DNA from: Serratia sp. H1w | GTDB lineage: Bacteria; Pseudomonadota; Gammaproteobacteria; Enterobacterales; Enterobacteriaceae | DNA length: 64,000 bases | NCBI RefSeq assembly: GCF_000633355.1 | Contig: NZ_AYMQ01000055.1 | Span: 1-64,000, forward strand | Direction: 5' to 3' | Shown here: one piece after another, positions 1 to 8,021 of the stretch | How positions within the stretch are numbered: position 1 is the first letter of the stretch | How the letters are laid out: the number at the start of each line of letters is the position of its first letter | Made by a program: the position numbers and the translations under genes | The notes under the pieces: model-generated | Told to the model about the DNA's origin: nothing | What the model saw: the letters and a program-made list of their open reading frames with translations, nothing else | Database searches by the model: none

Positions 1-174
1 CTTGAGGTTTATTGGGTATATCGTATTCATAAGCTTGTTCCAATAAAAAGTATTATGCACGCGCAGTGACTCGCGTGATTATCTAATCCTGTAAAATCAA
101 AATAGATTTCAGAATAGATTCCCTGGGTGTGGCTCACTTACTCTAAATTCCATATTAAATCCCCCATCACGTTA

Positions 175-822
175 TTAGCGTCTTACTAACAAATCAGACA
201 TACTTTTTACACCAAGCTTTTTTAAGGCGTTTATTTTATGACTGGTGATAGTTTTAACACTTCGATTACGTGTTAAGGCAATATCAACGAGGGAGACGCC
301 CCTCATTATATCGTTCAAGGTGCTTAACTCCGGCGTGGTTAACTTCCTCTTATAAAAGTCATAACATTTGAAATTTTCGCTGCGGCCAGACTGCATACAG
401 CCATTCATGGCGACTTCTATTTTTTTAATAAAAACATACAATTGATGAAAGAACGAAACCATATCCACATCTTTATCGATGCAGACAATAGATTCATCCT
501 GGGTATCATTAATTAATGTCGTCAGATATTTTTTATCATGTAAAAAAGCACAATGGGTAATAACTTCCTCATCGCAAAACTGCTGAGGAAGGCTTTCAAA
601 CAGCTTGACCAAATCAAAGAAATTACCGCAACTATCAATAACAACGCCGTTGTAGTAGCTATTGTCATCCTGCCGGGATTTAAAGGCGAGATAGTTGTTA
701 AAAAAAACCAGCTTTACCTCAGGTAAATAGCTGCGCTCTCTTCTTAACGTCGAAAAGACATACAGCAATGCCAGTCTTAAATAAGAGTTATTCGTTATGC
801 AAGCGACCCTTACCTGGTTCAT
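175..822 (-). CDS. LuxR-type HTH transcriptional regulator (orphan)
   Basis: A 215-residue protein whose last ~60 residues form a LuxR/FixJ-type helix-turn-helix, including LTTPELSTLNDIMRG and VKTITSHKINALKKLGVKS. The N-terminal ~150 residues lack a receiver phosphorylation site and an autoinducer domain that I can recognise, so the family is like the enterobacterial RcsA/BglJ/EcpR-type regulators of capsule and fimbriae (inference). I chose the ATG at 822, which is preceded by an AAGGGACTTGAAG stretch; the frame stays open for 33 more codons to an ATG at 921. The gene is clearly more AT-rich than the genes to its right, a sign of transfer or of an adjacent accessory locus outside the window. 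Targets cannot be told from the sequence. Confidence 0.8.
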   Translation of the reverse strand: MNQVRVACITNNSYLRLALLYVFSTLRRERSYLPEVKLVFFNNYLAFKSRQDDNSYYNGVVIDSCGNFFDLVKLFESLPQQFCDEEVITHCAFLHDKKYLTTLINDTQDESIVCIDKDVDMVSFFHQLYVFIKKIEVAMNGCMQSGRSENFKCYDFYKRKLTTPELSTLNDIMRGVSLVDIALTRNRSVKTITSHKINALKKLGVKSMSDLLVRR

Positions 823-921
823 CTTCAAGTCCCTTTTTTGGTACTGCCCTGGAAAACCGATATTAGTAGTGCTGCGGTTTCCTGGCACTCCGGCCGGATG
901 TAAGCCCACTACCTTTTGCAA

Positions 922-1513
922 CTGAGGTTATTAGATAGGAACGACTCTGAGGAAGATGTAAGAGAAGGTTGATAGTTTCTAGGAAAAGTCTTGAAATGCA
1001 GTTTTTTACCAATTAAATCAACACCATTTTAAACATTCGAATATCAAAAACCTTCTTGGTAATTAGGAATAACAGCGTATTTACGGACTTTATTCTTAAT
1101 TCGGCAATAAAATAATAATTAAAGTGGTAGCTATTATCATTTACGGTTGAAGTGAGCAACATTACCCCCCTGGAAGTGCAAAGTTTTATTAACTTGCTAA
1201 TTCAGCTCTACGTGATGATCACCAGCCACACCCAGAGGGGGACTAGTGGCTTGCAATTCGGAAGTAGGCTCCGATTCGGCCTTCTGTGCTGCCAGGCCGG
1301 AGTCGCGACTTAGCGCTCACAGCATAAACTTATGCGAAAATGTCTTTTTCCCTTTTTCATCCCGCCAACCCGCGCCAACGCTTGCTTCAGATGATTATTC
1401 CCCAGTGGAAACAGTGTAACCACCGCAGATGGATTTATTCGCCGCGCATCGCTGCGTAAATTGTGATCCCGATCACTCGTACAGCTGTCGTACGAGGTGC
1501 GTATTCACCTGAG
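922..1513. other. AT-rich intergenic region
   Basis: Nearly 600 bases separate the LuxR-type gene from the MFS gene. The left two thirds are AT-rich, then composition becomes like the rest of the window. I see no RNA gene or long inverted repeat. The only coding candidate is a 53-codon frame from GTG 1152, listed separately. Promoters for both flanking genes must lie here, but no clear -35/-10 pair stands out. Confidence 0.5.
1152..1313 (+). CDS. Possible small ORF (53 aa), unrecognised
   Basis: A 53-codon frame starting with GTG; its first half (SNITPLEVQSFINLLIQLYV) looks like a normal amphipathic protein start, while the second half is low-complexity and Arg/Gly/Cys-rich. An in-frame stop at 1128-1130 rules out a longer product. 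No strong ribosome site is present (GGTTGAA before GTG). It may be a remnant of a decayed gene or a chance frame; I do not recognise it. Confidence 0.2.
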   Translation: MSNITPLEVQSFINLLIQLYVMITSHTQRGTSGLQFGSRLRFGLLCCQAGVAT

Positions 1514-2710
1514 ATGAGCGCTACTATGTTAAATAATAAAGAAAAACCTGCATCATCACCCTGGCTGGCGATCTTCTCGCTGACGGTCGCCTGTTTTGTC
1601 ATGGTCACCACCGAGTTCCTGCCCATCGGGTTACTCACCAACATCGCCCCCTCCCTGGATGTCAGCACCGGTAAAGCCGGTCTGATGGTCACCATACCCG
1701 GCGTGGTCGCCGCCGTGGCGGCTCCCGTTCTGAGCCTGCTCTCTGGACGGCTTGATCGACGGTTGCTGATGCTGGGCCTCTCCACACTGCTGATCGTTTC
1801 CAATCTGGTTTCCGCGTTGGCGGTCAACTTCCCCATCATGCTGCTTGGCCGCGTGCTGCTGGGCGTCTGCGTCGGCGGTTTCTGGTCTTTCGCCGCCAAC
1901 TATGGCCGCCATCTGGTGCCGGTTGCCAGCCAAGGCCGGGCGACCGCGCTGATCCTGAGCGGCATTTCCGTCGGCGCGGTATGCGGCGTCCCTGCGGGAG
2001 CATTGATTGGCGATCTGTTCGGTTGGCGCGCCGCGTTCTTTGGCGGTGCGGCACTGGCTGGCATCGTGTTGTTGGCACAAATGCGCCTGCTCACCTCGGT
2101 ACCACCAAGCCGCCCGGTAACGCCGAGCGATCTGCTGTTGCCGTTCCGTTTGCCGATGGCACGTATTGGGCTAATCGCTATCGTGCTGCTGTTTATCGGC
2201 CACTTTGCCGCCTACACCTACCTGCGCCCGCTGTTGCAACAGGTCTTCGTCCTTAGCCCGACGGCTATCTCGTTGCAACTGCTCGCTTATGGTGCCATTG
2301 GTTTACTGGGTACCTTCCTAGGGGAGCGGCTGGCGGAGCATAGCCTGCGCGCCACCTTTATCCTGATCACCGCCATGCTGGCCGCAATCCTGATTGTTTC
2401 GCCAATCCTGAGCGGGATCCCTGGAGCTACCTTGATGGTGTTGGTCTGGGGGTTGGCATTTGGCGCGGTGCCGGTCTGTGCCACCAACTGGATGTTTGCC
2501 GCCGTTCCCCAGGCCCCCGAAGCCGGGCAGGCATTATTGGTGTGTGTGATCCAGATTGCCCTGGCCTCGGGTGCGCTGCTTGGCGGCGAAGTGGTTGACT
2601 GGCAAGGCGTCAGCAGCGCGATGCTGTTCGGCGGCGCACTGATCCTGTCGGCTATGCTGGTATTTGGTTGGTCATTACGCAGCAGCATGATTAGCATTAA
2701 GCAGCCATAA
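1514..2710 (+). CDS. MFS efflux transporter, DHA1 (SotB/NepI-like) family
   Basis: A 398-residue polytopic membrane protein with about 12 hydrophobic segments. The N-terminal half has the typical DHA1 signature: TTEFLPIGLL in helix 1, GRLDRRLLMLGLS between helices 2 and 3, GRVLLGVCVGGFWSF in helix 4 and a motif-C-like ILSGISVGAVCGVPAGALIG in helix 5. Members export sugars, purine ribonucleosides or drugs by proton antiport; the substrate cannot be read from sequence. Start: ATG 1514 or ATG 1526 both fit; the frame is open upstream to 1463 but those residues look non-coding. A LysR gene follows on the same strand 60 bases downstream and may regulate it. Confidence 0.85.
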   Translation: MSATMLNNKEKPASSPWLAIFSLTVACFVMVTTEFLPIGLLTNIAPSLDVSTGKAGLMVTIPGVVAAVAAPVLSLLSGRLDRRLLMLGLSTLLIVSNLVSALAVNFPIMLLGRVLLGVCVGGFWSFAANYGRHLVPVASQGRATALILSGISVGAVCGVPAGALIGDLFGWRAAFFGGAALAGIVLLAQMRLLTSVPPSRPVTPSDLLLPFRLPMARIGLIAIVLLFIGHFAAYTYLRPLLQQVFVLSPTAISLQLLAYGAIGLLGTFLGERLAEHSLRATFILITAMLAAILIVSPILSGIPGATLMVLVWGLAFGAVPVCATNWMFAAVPQAPEAGQALLVCVIQIALASGALLGGEVVDWQGVSSAMLFGGALILSAMLVFGWSLRSSMISIKQP

Positions 2711-2732
2711 TCATTATTTCCCTGTAGAAACA

Positions 2733-2753
2733 GCCCCGGCAATGTGCCGGGGC
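2733..2753 (+). terminator. Stem-loop between MFS and LysR genes
   Basis: A perfect 9-bp stem GCCCCGGCA/TGCCGGGGC with a 3-base loop lies 22 bases after the MFS stop and ends 17 bases before the LysR start. There is no T-run, so it is either a weak terminator, an mRNA-stabilising hairpin or an attenuating structure upstream of the LysR gene. Confidence 0.45.
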
Positions 2754-2770
2754 AAGGTATCGAGAGCGTT

Positions 2771-3673
2771 ATGGATCACCATCTGCTAGCTATTCGTGTG
2801 TTTAATCGCGTGGTGGAAACCGGCGGCTTTACCCGTGCCGCCGATTCGCTGCGTATGCCAAAAGCCACCGTCACCAAACTGATCCAGAACCTGGAAAATC
2901 ACCTGCAAACCAAACTGTTCCAACGTACTACCCGCAGCGTTTCGGTCACCTCAGAGGGCGAGTGTTATTACCGGCGTACGGTAAAATGGCTGGCGGAGTT
3001 GGAGCAGATGGAAGGCTGCATGACCGAGTCGCAATCCGCACCGCAGGGCGTATTGCGCATTGATGCGGGAGGTTCTACTGCAAGGTTGGTGCTGTTGCCC
3101 GCCCTGCCTGAGTTTATCGCCCGCTATCCCCAGATCCAGATCGACCTGGGCGTGGGCGATCGCAACATCGATTTAATCAATGACAGTGCAGACTGCGTGA
3201 TCCGCAGCGGCCCTTTGGCCGACTCTAGCCTGATCGCCCGGCGCTTGTTCGCATTGCAATGGGTGACCTGCGCTACGCCAGCCTACCTTGCCCGCCACGG
3301 CACTCCACAACATCCTTGCGATCTCGAACAGGGATATCCGCTGGCACACTATCGCCACGCACTGAACGACCGTATCCAGCCGCTGCAATTTGTCGATCAA
3401 GGCAAAACCATTGATATCCTGCACCGCTACCAGGTCAGCGTTAACGAAAGTAACGCGCATCTAGCCTCCGGGTTGGCTGGCCTGGGTATCATCCAAACAC
3501 CTCGTTTTATGGCACAGCCGCACCTGGACAACGGCGAATTGATCAGCCTGTTGGATAATTGGCAACCACCGGATGAACAGATGTACGTGGTTTATCCCTC
3601 CAACCGCCATCTCAGTGCCAAACTGCGGGTGTTTATCGAGTGGGCGGTAGAGCGATTCCAATCGCTTGCCTGA
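2771..3673 (+). CDS. LysR-family transcriptional regulator
   Basis: A 300-residue LysR protein. The winged HTH is at residues ~5-60 (IRVFNRVVETGGFTRAADSL, then PKATVTKLIQNLE), followed by a two-lobed effector domain. It belongs to the CrgA/YafC-like subgroup, by the pattern KLFQRTTRSVSVTSEG and the VLRIDAGGS start of the effector domain. The ATG at 2771 is used because the HTH begins right after it; nine upstream codons overlap the hairpin. LysR genes are usually divergent from their target, but this one sits behind the MFS gene in the same direction, so local control would be by feedback on a shared or separate promoter (inference). Confidence 0.88.
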   Translation: MDHHLLAIRVFNRVVETGGFTRAADSLRMPKATVTKLIQNLENHLQTKLFQRTTRSVSVTSEGECYYRRTVKWLAELEQMEGCMTESQSAPQGVLRIDAGGSTARLVLLPALPEFIARYPQIQIDLGVGDRNIDLINDSADCVIRSGPLADSSLIARRLFALQWVTCATPAYLARHGTPQHPCDLEQGYPLAHYRHALNDRIQPLQFVDQGKTIDILHRYQVSVNESNAHLASGLAGLGIIQTPRFMAQPHLDNGELISLLDNWQPPDEQMYVVYPSNRHLSAKLRVFIEWAVERFQSLA

Positions 3674-3736
3674 GGGATCTGCAGGAAGTCTGTGGTAATA
3701 TTGAGCGTAATATCATTTTGATCCTGTAGGCACACC

Positions 3737-4078
3737 ATGGCATTCATTCCAAAAAACTACGCGAGGCTGGAAACCGGCTACCGCGAAAAAGCACTGAAAA
3801 TCTTCCCGTGGGTTTGCGGGCGCTGTTCACGTGAATTTGTTTACTCCAACCTGCGTGAGCTAACGGTGCATCACATCGATCATGACCACAGCAATAACCC
3901 AGAGGACGGTAGCAACTGGGAAATGCTGTGCCTGTATTGCCACGATCACGAGCACTCAAAATACACCGAAGCCGACCAGTATGGCTCCACGGTGGTCGCT
4001 GGTGAAGATGCACAGAAAGACATAGGGCTAGCCACGCATAACCCCTTTGCCAATCTGAAAAACATGATGAAAAAGTAG
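3737..4078 (+). CDS. yajD: HNH nuclease family protein YajD
   Basis: 113 residues, close to the 115 of E. coli YajD. It has a zinc-finger-like pair C27-x2-C30, the HNH core VHHIDHDHSNN around residues 44-54 and a second pair C65-x2-C68 followed by H69, H71 and H73. These are the usual zinc and catalytic metal ligands of small HNH endonucleases, but no biochemical role for YajD is established to my knowledge. The gene appears monocistronic; the next element downstream is a lone GCATGC-core repeat and then the ParA-like cassette. Confidence 0.9.
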   Translation: MAFIPKNYARLETGYREKALKIFPWVCGRCSREFVYSNLRELTVHHIDHDHSNNPEDGSNWEMLCLYCHDHEHSKYTEADQYGSTVVAGEDAQKDIGLATHNPFANLKNMMKK

Positions 4079-4095
4079 ACTCCACCAGTTAATTG

Positions 4096-4120
4096 TAGGG
4101 GCGCTGCATGCTGCGCCCGA
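4096..4120 (+). repeat. Solo core copy of dispersed palindromic repeat
   Basis: Contains GGGCGCTGCATGCTGCGCCC, a near-perfect palindrome centred on GCATGC. The same core, often in reverse, occurs near 10300-10325, 39658-39682 and (degenerate) 47272-47290. Here it lies alone, just after yajD, without the GGGAGAGGG arms seen in the composite copies. Confidence 0.7.
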
Positions 4121-4199
4121 TTAGCCACACGCAGCCCCCGATTATCCACACGCTGCGCCCAGTTCTCCCTTTGCCTGCTTGCTACCTTAATCACCGCTC

Positions 4200-4468
4200 A
4201 AATTAACAACTTGCCAAGCTATTAACTTAGGCTGAATTAGCGCCTTTTCGTGGCTTTCCGCCAACTTAATAACCTATCAAGTTATTAAGTTGCCAGATAA
4301 ACAAACCCGCAAGTTAAGACTTTAGCTACTTGGCAAGTCGCCGCCAATGGGGCATATTGTCGTCATACGCACTTGTTAACTCATTTAATTACCAACCTAA
4401 CAAGCGCATTAACTTATTAAGTTAGTTGGTTGATAAGTTATCCGCTTGGCAACTTGAGAGATGGCAGC
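4200..4468. promoter_or_regulatory. Iterated AACTT/AAGTT half-site array upstream of parA-like gene
   Basis: Ten AACTT or AAGTT pentamers occur in about 255 bases (near 4208, 4224, 4263, 4279, 4287, 4311, 4411, 4419, 4435, 4451). They include a perfect 12-bp inverted repeat CAACTTAATAAC / GTTATTAAGTTG (4262-4273 and 4281-4292), a second inverted pair AACTTA-T-TAAGTT at 4411-4423, and recurrent CTTGGCAA motifs at 4329 and 4445. The array leads up to the start of the ParA-like gene. By analogy with ParG- or omega-type ribbon-helix-helix operators and centromeres, this is a likely binding region for the product of the second gene (inference). Confidence 0.6.
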
Positions 4469-5104
4469 ATGATTGTTTTGATCGGTTCGCAGAAAGGTGG
4501 CGTCGGGAAATCGACCATGGCGGTAAACATCGCCGGATATCTGATCCTCAAAAAGAAAAAAACGGCCATCATCGTCGATGCCGATGACCAGAAATCCATC
4601 ATGACCTGGTTCAACGACCGCCAGAATGTCGAAGGCGTGCCACAGATCCCGGTGGTAGCCGCCTCTGGCAAGATCAAAGAAACCCTGCTGGAACTGAATC
4701 GTCATTACGATTATGTGATTGTCGATACCGCTGGCCGCGACAGTGCAGAATTGCGCTCTGGGCTACTGGCCGCCGATCTGTTTATCTCGCCGTTGCGCCC
4801 TTCACAGATGGACCTGGATACCATCGGCTACCTGTCCGAGATGTTCTCCACCGCGCAGGAATACAATGAAAAGGTGAAAGGCCACATTGTGTTGAACCTG
4901 TGCCCAACCAATATCTTCATTAACGAAGCCAACGAAGCGGCCGAAGTGCTGAGCGAATACCCAGAGCTGAAGCTGGTGAACAATCGCCTATGCGATCGCA
5001 AAATTTATCGCGATGCCTGGGGCGAAGCGCTAACCGTACATGAAGCGAGCAATGAAAAGGCCCAGCACGAAATCGAAAGCCTGGTAACCGAGGTGATCCT
5101 GTGA
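4469..5104 (+). CDS. ParA-family (ParF-like) partition ATPase
   Basis: A 211-residue MinD/ParA ATPase without an N-terminal DNA-binding domain, as in the plasmid ParF (type Ib) group. Visible motifs: deviant Walker A KGGVGKST (residues 9-16, with the signature Lys9), switch I region VDADDQKS (36-43) and Walker B VIVD with Asp86. The ATG at 4469 is used since the ATPase fold begins at once; 13 more upstream codons are open. It overlaps the next gene by GTGA, so the two are translationally coupled. ParF-type ATPases move DNA or protein cargo along the nucleoid. On a chromosome such a pair may be a captured plasmid partition module or a positioning system for something else. Confidence 0.85.
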   Translation: MIVLIGSQKGGVGKSTMAVNIAGYLILKKKKTAIIVDADDQKSIMTWFNDRQNVEGVPQIPVVAASGKIKETLLELNRHYDYVIVDTAGRDSAELRSGLLAADLFISPLRPSQMDLDTIGYLSEMFSTAQEYNEKVKGHIVLNLCPTNIFINEANEAAEVLSEYPELKLVNNRLCDRKIYRDAWGEALTVHEASNEKAQHEIESLVTEVIL

Positions 5105-5406
5105 AAAAGCGTACCCCAACGCACCGCATGTCCGAAGATGAATTTATCAACAGCGCCACGTCGCATACGTTGATTGTTCCCGCCCCTGCCGCAGCCGCCG
5201 AAAAACCCCAGGGCCGTAAGCGCATCTATAAAGCGCTGTCCGTCAGCCTGACGGATAACCACGTGGAAATGATCGACGACGTGATTGGCCATGCCGCGCG
5301 TAACGGCATCGTACGCATTACCCGTTCCGACGTGATCAAGTTGGCCATCGACAGCCTGGCCGACAAGAGCGAGGCGCAGTTGCTGACGCTGCTAAAGAAG
5401 ATCTGA
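5101..5406 (+). CDS. Small ParG-like ribbon-helix-helix partner of the ParA-like ATPase
   Basis: 101 residues starting with GTG inside the stop of the ATPase gene, with a GAGGTGA ribosome site at ~5090. The N-terminal ~35 residues are basic and flexible-looking (Ala/Pro-rich, ending GRKR). Residues ~40-95 fit a ribbon-helix-helix fold: a strand KALSVSLTD, helix NHVEMIDDVIGHAARNG, then a second helix RSDVIKLAIDSL. Size, order and fold match plasmid ParG or omega proteins, which bind repeated operator/centromere sites and stimulate the ATPase. Half-site arrays on both sides of the operon support this. The family match is by pattern, not by strong identity. Confidence 0.75.
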   Translation: MKKRTPTHRMSEDEFINSATSHTLIVPAPAAAAEKPQGRKRIYKALSVSLTDNHVEMIDDVIGHAARNGIVRITRSDVIKLAIDSLADKSEAQLLTLLKKI

Positions 5407-5510
5407 CCACTCAAAAAATTGCCAGCTTAACAAGTTAACAAACTCGGAAGCTGGCAAGTTTAAGTAATAGATTAACAAGCTGACAACTTATTAACTTACT
5501 AAATTAATGA
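5407..5510. promoter_or_regulatory. Second AACTT/AAGTT array with 10-bp inverted repeat
   Basis: Directly after the cassette: AAGTT at 5432 and 5456, AACTT at 5485 and 5493, and a perfect inverted repeat TTGCCAGCTT / AAGCTGGCAA (5419-5428 and 5448-5457). The same motifs occur upstream of the ATPase gene, so the cassette is bracketed by one repeat family. It may also act as a weak terminator. Confidence 0.5.
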
Positions 5511-5526
5511 TATTGATATCAAAGCC

Positions 5527-6258
5527 TTAATTCAGAGGCAGCATCCCCATTCGCTGCAAAATCTGCTGTCCTTGTGCACTGAGAATGAAGGCGACCAACT
5601 CCTGCGCTGCCACACTCCCCTCCTCCAATAGACACAATCCATAAGTCACCTTGAAGTCGAGCGCGGCTGGCAAACTACGCACTTTTACCTCTGGACAGGT
5701 GGCTAATGCCTCGGCATAACTGGCGTAGCCAAGGAAGATATCTGCCTGATGCGTTGCAATCAGATATTCCGCCGCCAGCCGGCCTGCCGGTATCGGTGCC
5801 GAATCTGCTCCTCCGACCAACGCCACCGCCCTACTACGCAACACGTCCCCCTGCCCTGGCAATAATTGCTCCAGACGATCGAATAACTGTTGGGCATAAT
5901 CGCCGGAAGGGTCGGCCAGCGGCGTCGAGGTGCCGACCTGCCATTGGGGATCACACAGTAACGCCAGTAAATCCGGCTGCGTTAACGCCGGAATATTGCG
6001 CACCGTGGCACACAAGTGATTACAGGTAAACGGCTGCACCGCCTGCTCAATACCATTAGCCACTAATCGCTGTGGATGTTCAAGGTTGGCAGAGGCGAAT
6101 ATCTGCGGCCTTACGCCTTGTTCAATACGTTGCCGTAATAATCCAGCCGGGCCAAAGGTGGCTTCAACTCGCTGACCGGTTTGTTGCTCGAACTCTGCCA
6201 GCAGTGGAGTGAACGCCAGCCGCAGGCTACCTGCGGCAAACAGAGTTATGCTATTCAC
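5527..6258 (-). CDS. ModA-like substrate-binding protein without a signal peptide
   Basis: A 243-residue type II periplasmic-binding-protein fold of the molybdate/tungstate kind (SITLFAAGSLRLAFTPLLAE at the start, then QIFASANLEHPQRL, GYASYAEAL and a C-terminal LSAQGQQILQRMGM). The best start is GTG 6258, which overlaps the stop of the ABC ATPase gene by 8 bases. The fold begins at residue 3, so there is no leader: as read, the protein is cytoplasmic. An upstream ATG at 6339 would overlap the ATPase gene by 89 bases and still gives no convincing signal peptide. It is the last gene of a four-gene importer operon and could act as an intracellular anion-binding or sensing protein (inference). 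Confidence 0.8.
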   Translation of the reverse strand: MNSITLFAAGSLRLAFTPLLAEFEQQTGQRVEATFGPAGLLRQRIEQGVRPQIFASANLEHPQRLVANGIEQAVQPFTCNHLCATVRNIPALTQPDLLALLCDPQWQVGTSTPLADPSGDYAQQLFDRLEQLLPGQGDVLRSRAVALVGGADSAPIPAGRLAAEYLIATHQADIFLGYASYAEALATCPEVKVRSLPAALDFKVTYGLCLLEEGSVAAQELVAFILSAQGQQILQRMGMLPLN

Positions 6259-7030
6259 GGTTACGCTCCCGCAGGCTGTGGAAGATGGGCACCAACGTTT
6301 CCAGATGGCTACCAGCAAAGGGCACTGATAACCGCTCAATCGGCAGTTGAAACAACGGCGAGAGATTTTCCGCCGTCAGCACCTGCTGACAATCACCTAA
6401 CTGATGCCGTCCTTCCGCTCCCAGCAATAATGCCCGATCCGCCACCGCATGGGCGTGGTTGGGCTGATGAGTAGAAAAGATCACCGCCATTTGCCGTTCA
6501 CGCGCCAGTTGGTCGATCATCGTTAGCACCTTGTCCTGATGGTGCAAATCCAATGCCGAGGTCGGCTCATCAAGGATCAGAACTTCACAGGCCATCGCCA
6601 ACGCACGGGCTATCAGCACCAATTGGCGCTGCCCGCCGGAAAGGCTGCCAAACTCACGATCGGCAAATGCCAACATATCCAGCGCATGCAGCGCCTGTTT
6701 GGCTAACTGATGATCCTGAGCCGAAGGCGAGCGAAATAGCTTCACATGCCGCGCCCGCCCCATCAGCACAATATCCAGCACCTTGTAGGCAAACGGCGGC
6801 GTGAAATATTGCGGCACAAATCCTAGCCCGCAGTGACGAGACACGCTCCCTTGGTGCAACGGTAAAGTGCCCAACAAGAGTTGCATCAAGGTGCTTTTGC
6901 CACGCCCGTTGGGGCCAAGCACCGCCAGCACTTCACCCCGTTGCAGTTGCAAATCGAGCTGCTGGAACAATGTTGGCTGTCCTGGCCAGCCAAAGCTCAG
7001 GTTGTTGACCTGTAAGAGCGTTTCAACCAT
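6251..7030 (-). CDS. ABC transporter ATPase, FecE/MolC-like
   Basis: 259 residues with Walker A GPNGRGKST, Q-loop VPQYFTPPF, signature LSGGQRQL, Walker B VLILDEPTSALD and H-loop STHQPNH. The stretch after the Q-loop (VLDIVLMGRARHVKLFRSPS) is typical of ATPases that work with FecCD-type permeases for siderophores, cobalamin, haem, or molybdate/tungstate (MolC). It overlaps the permease gene by 8 bases and the ModA-like gene by 8, so all are one operon. The substrate is not fixed by this subunit. Confidence 0.92.
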   Translation of the reverse strand: MVETLLQVNNLSFGWPGQPTLFQQLDLQLQRGEVLAVLGPNGRGKSTLMQLLLGTLPLHQGSVSRHCGLGFVPQYFTPPFAYKVLDIVLMGRARHVKLFRSPSAQDHQLAKQALHALDMLAFADREFGSLSGGQRQLVLIARALAMACEVLILDEPTSALDLHHQDKVLTMIDQLARERQMAVIFSTHQPNHAHAVADRALLLGAEGRHQLGDCQQVLTAENLSPLFQLPIERLSVPFAGSHLETLVPIFHSLRERNRE

Positions 7031-8021
7031 TCCAACCTCTCACTTGCGCCCGCCGCAACAGCAAAGCAAACAAAGGCGCACCAATTAACGCGGTGAGAAT
7101 GCCCAGCGGGATTTCGCTGCTGCTCAACGTGCGTGCCAAATCGTCGATCAACACCATATACAACGCCCCAAGGCACATGGCAGCCGGTAATAGACGCCGG
7201 TGGTCTGGCCCCACCAGCAAACGGGCCAAATGCGGGATCAGCAGGCCCACCCAACCAATACTGCCGCTGACGGCCACCTGTGCGGCCACAATCACCGCGC
7301 ATAGCGTCAGGATCAACCAGCGGGTGCGTTCAACGTTAATCCCCAGCGCGGCGGCATCTTCATCCCCCAAGGAAAGCAGGTTGATGCGCCAGCGCAGGCC
7401 TAGCAACAGGCCACCGGCCAGCAGCAACGGCAGGAATAACATCAGTAGTTTGTGGCTGTTGGCAGTGGCAAAACTGCCCAACAACCAAAATACGATGCTG
7501 GGGAGCTTTTCTTCGCTATCGGCCAGATATTGCACCAGGCTGACACAGGTAGAAAAGAAACCGCTGAGGATCACCCCGGCCAACACCAGCGAAAGAATAT
7601 TGCGCCGGGCGATGGCGCTGGTGATGGCAAAAATCAGCAACAACGCCGACATGCCGAACACAAAGGCACAGAACAGTAGCATCAACATCGGCAGGCCCAG
7701 CAGGATAGCCAAGGTCCCGCCAAAGGCCGCCCCGGAGGAAACGCCGATAATATGCGGATCGACCAACGGGTTACGAAAGACCCCTTGCAGTGCCGCCCCA
7801 CATAATGCCAGAGCCGCCCCCGCCCCCATGGCTAACAGCACACGTGGGACACGTACACCAAGGATCACCTGCCGCTCGATTGCCGTGATATCTGCATGCT
7901 GGCCGATAAACGGTTCCAGCAAAATCATCAGGCTATGACCAGCCGATACCGGATAACGGCCAATGCCCAAAGAAAGCAGCGCACAACAGGCCGTTAGCAG
8001 TAGTAATAACCCCAGCTTCAT
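7023..8021 (-). CDS. FecCD-family ABC permease
   Basis: 332 residues with about ten membrane helices. Family landmarks are RVPRVLLAMGAGAALALCGAALQG, the following NPLVDPHIIGVSSGAAFGG, GSIGWVGLLIPHLARLLVG and the near-C-terminal EIPLGILTALIGAPLFALLL. The ATG at 8021 overlaps the stop of the binding-protein gene as ATGA, so I prefer it to the ATG six codons upstream. It forms the inner-membrane channel of the importer, presumably as a homodimer with two copies of the ATPase. Confidence 0.93.
   Translation of the reverse strand: MKLGLLLLLTACCALLSLGIGRYPVSAGHSLMILLEPFIGQHADITAIERQVILGVRVPRVLLAMGAGAALALCGAALQGVFRNPLVDPHIIGVSSGAAFGGTLAILLGLPMLMLLFCAFVFGMSALLLIFAITSAIARRNILSLVLAGVILSGFFSTCVSLVQYLADSEEKLPSIVFWLLGSFATANSHKLLMLFLPLLLAGGLLLGLRWRINLLSLGDEDAAALGINVERTRWLILTLCAVIVAAQVAVSGSIGWVGLLIPHLARLLVGPDHRRLLPAAMCLGALYMVLIDDLARTLSSSEIPLGILTALIGAPLFALLLRRAQVRGWNG

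Noticed and set aside
1235-1310. Possible tRNA-like segment (GGCTCCGATTCGGCC)
   Set aside because: No acceptor stem, no anticodon arm and no CCA context around it.
4200-5510. Plasmid integration or prophage around the ParA-like gene
   Set aside because: No integrase, replication gene, attachment-site repeat or tRNA nearby; only the two-gene cassette and its half-site arrays are present.
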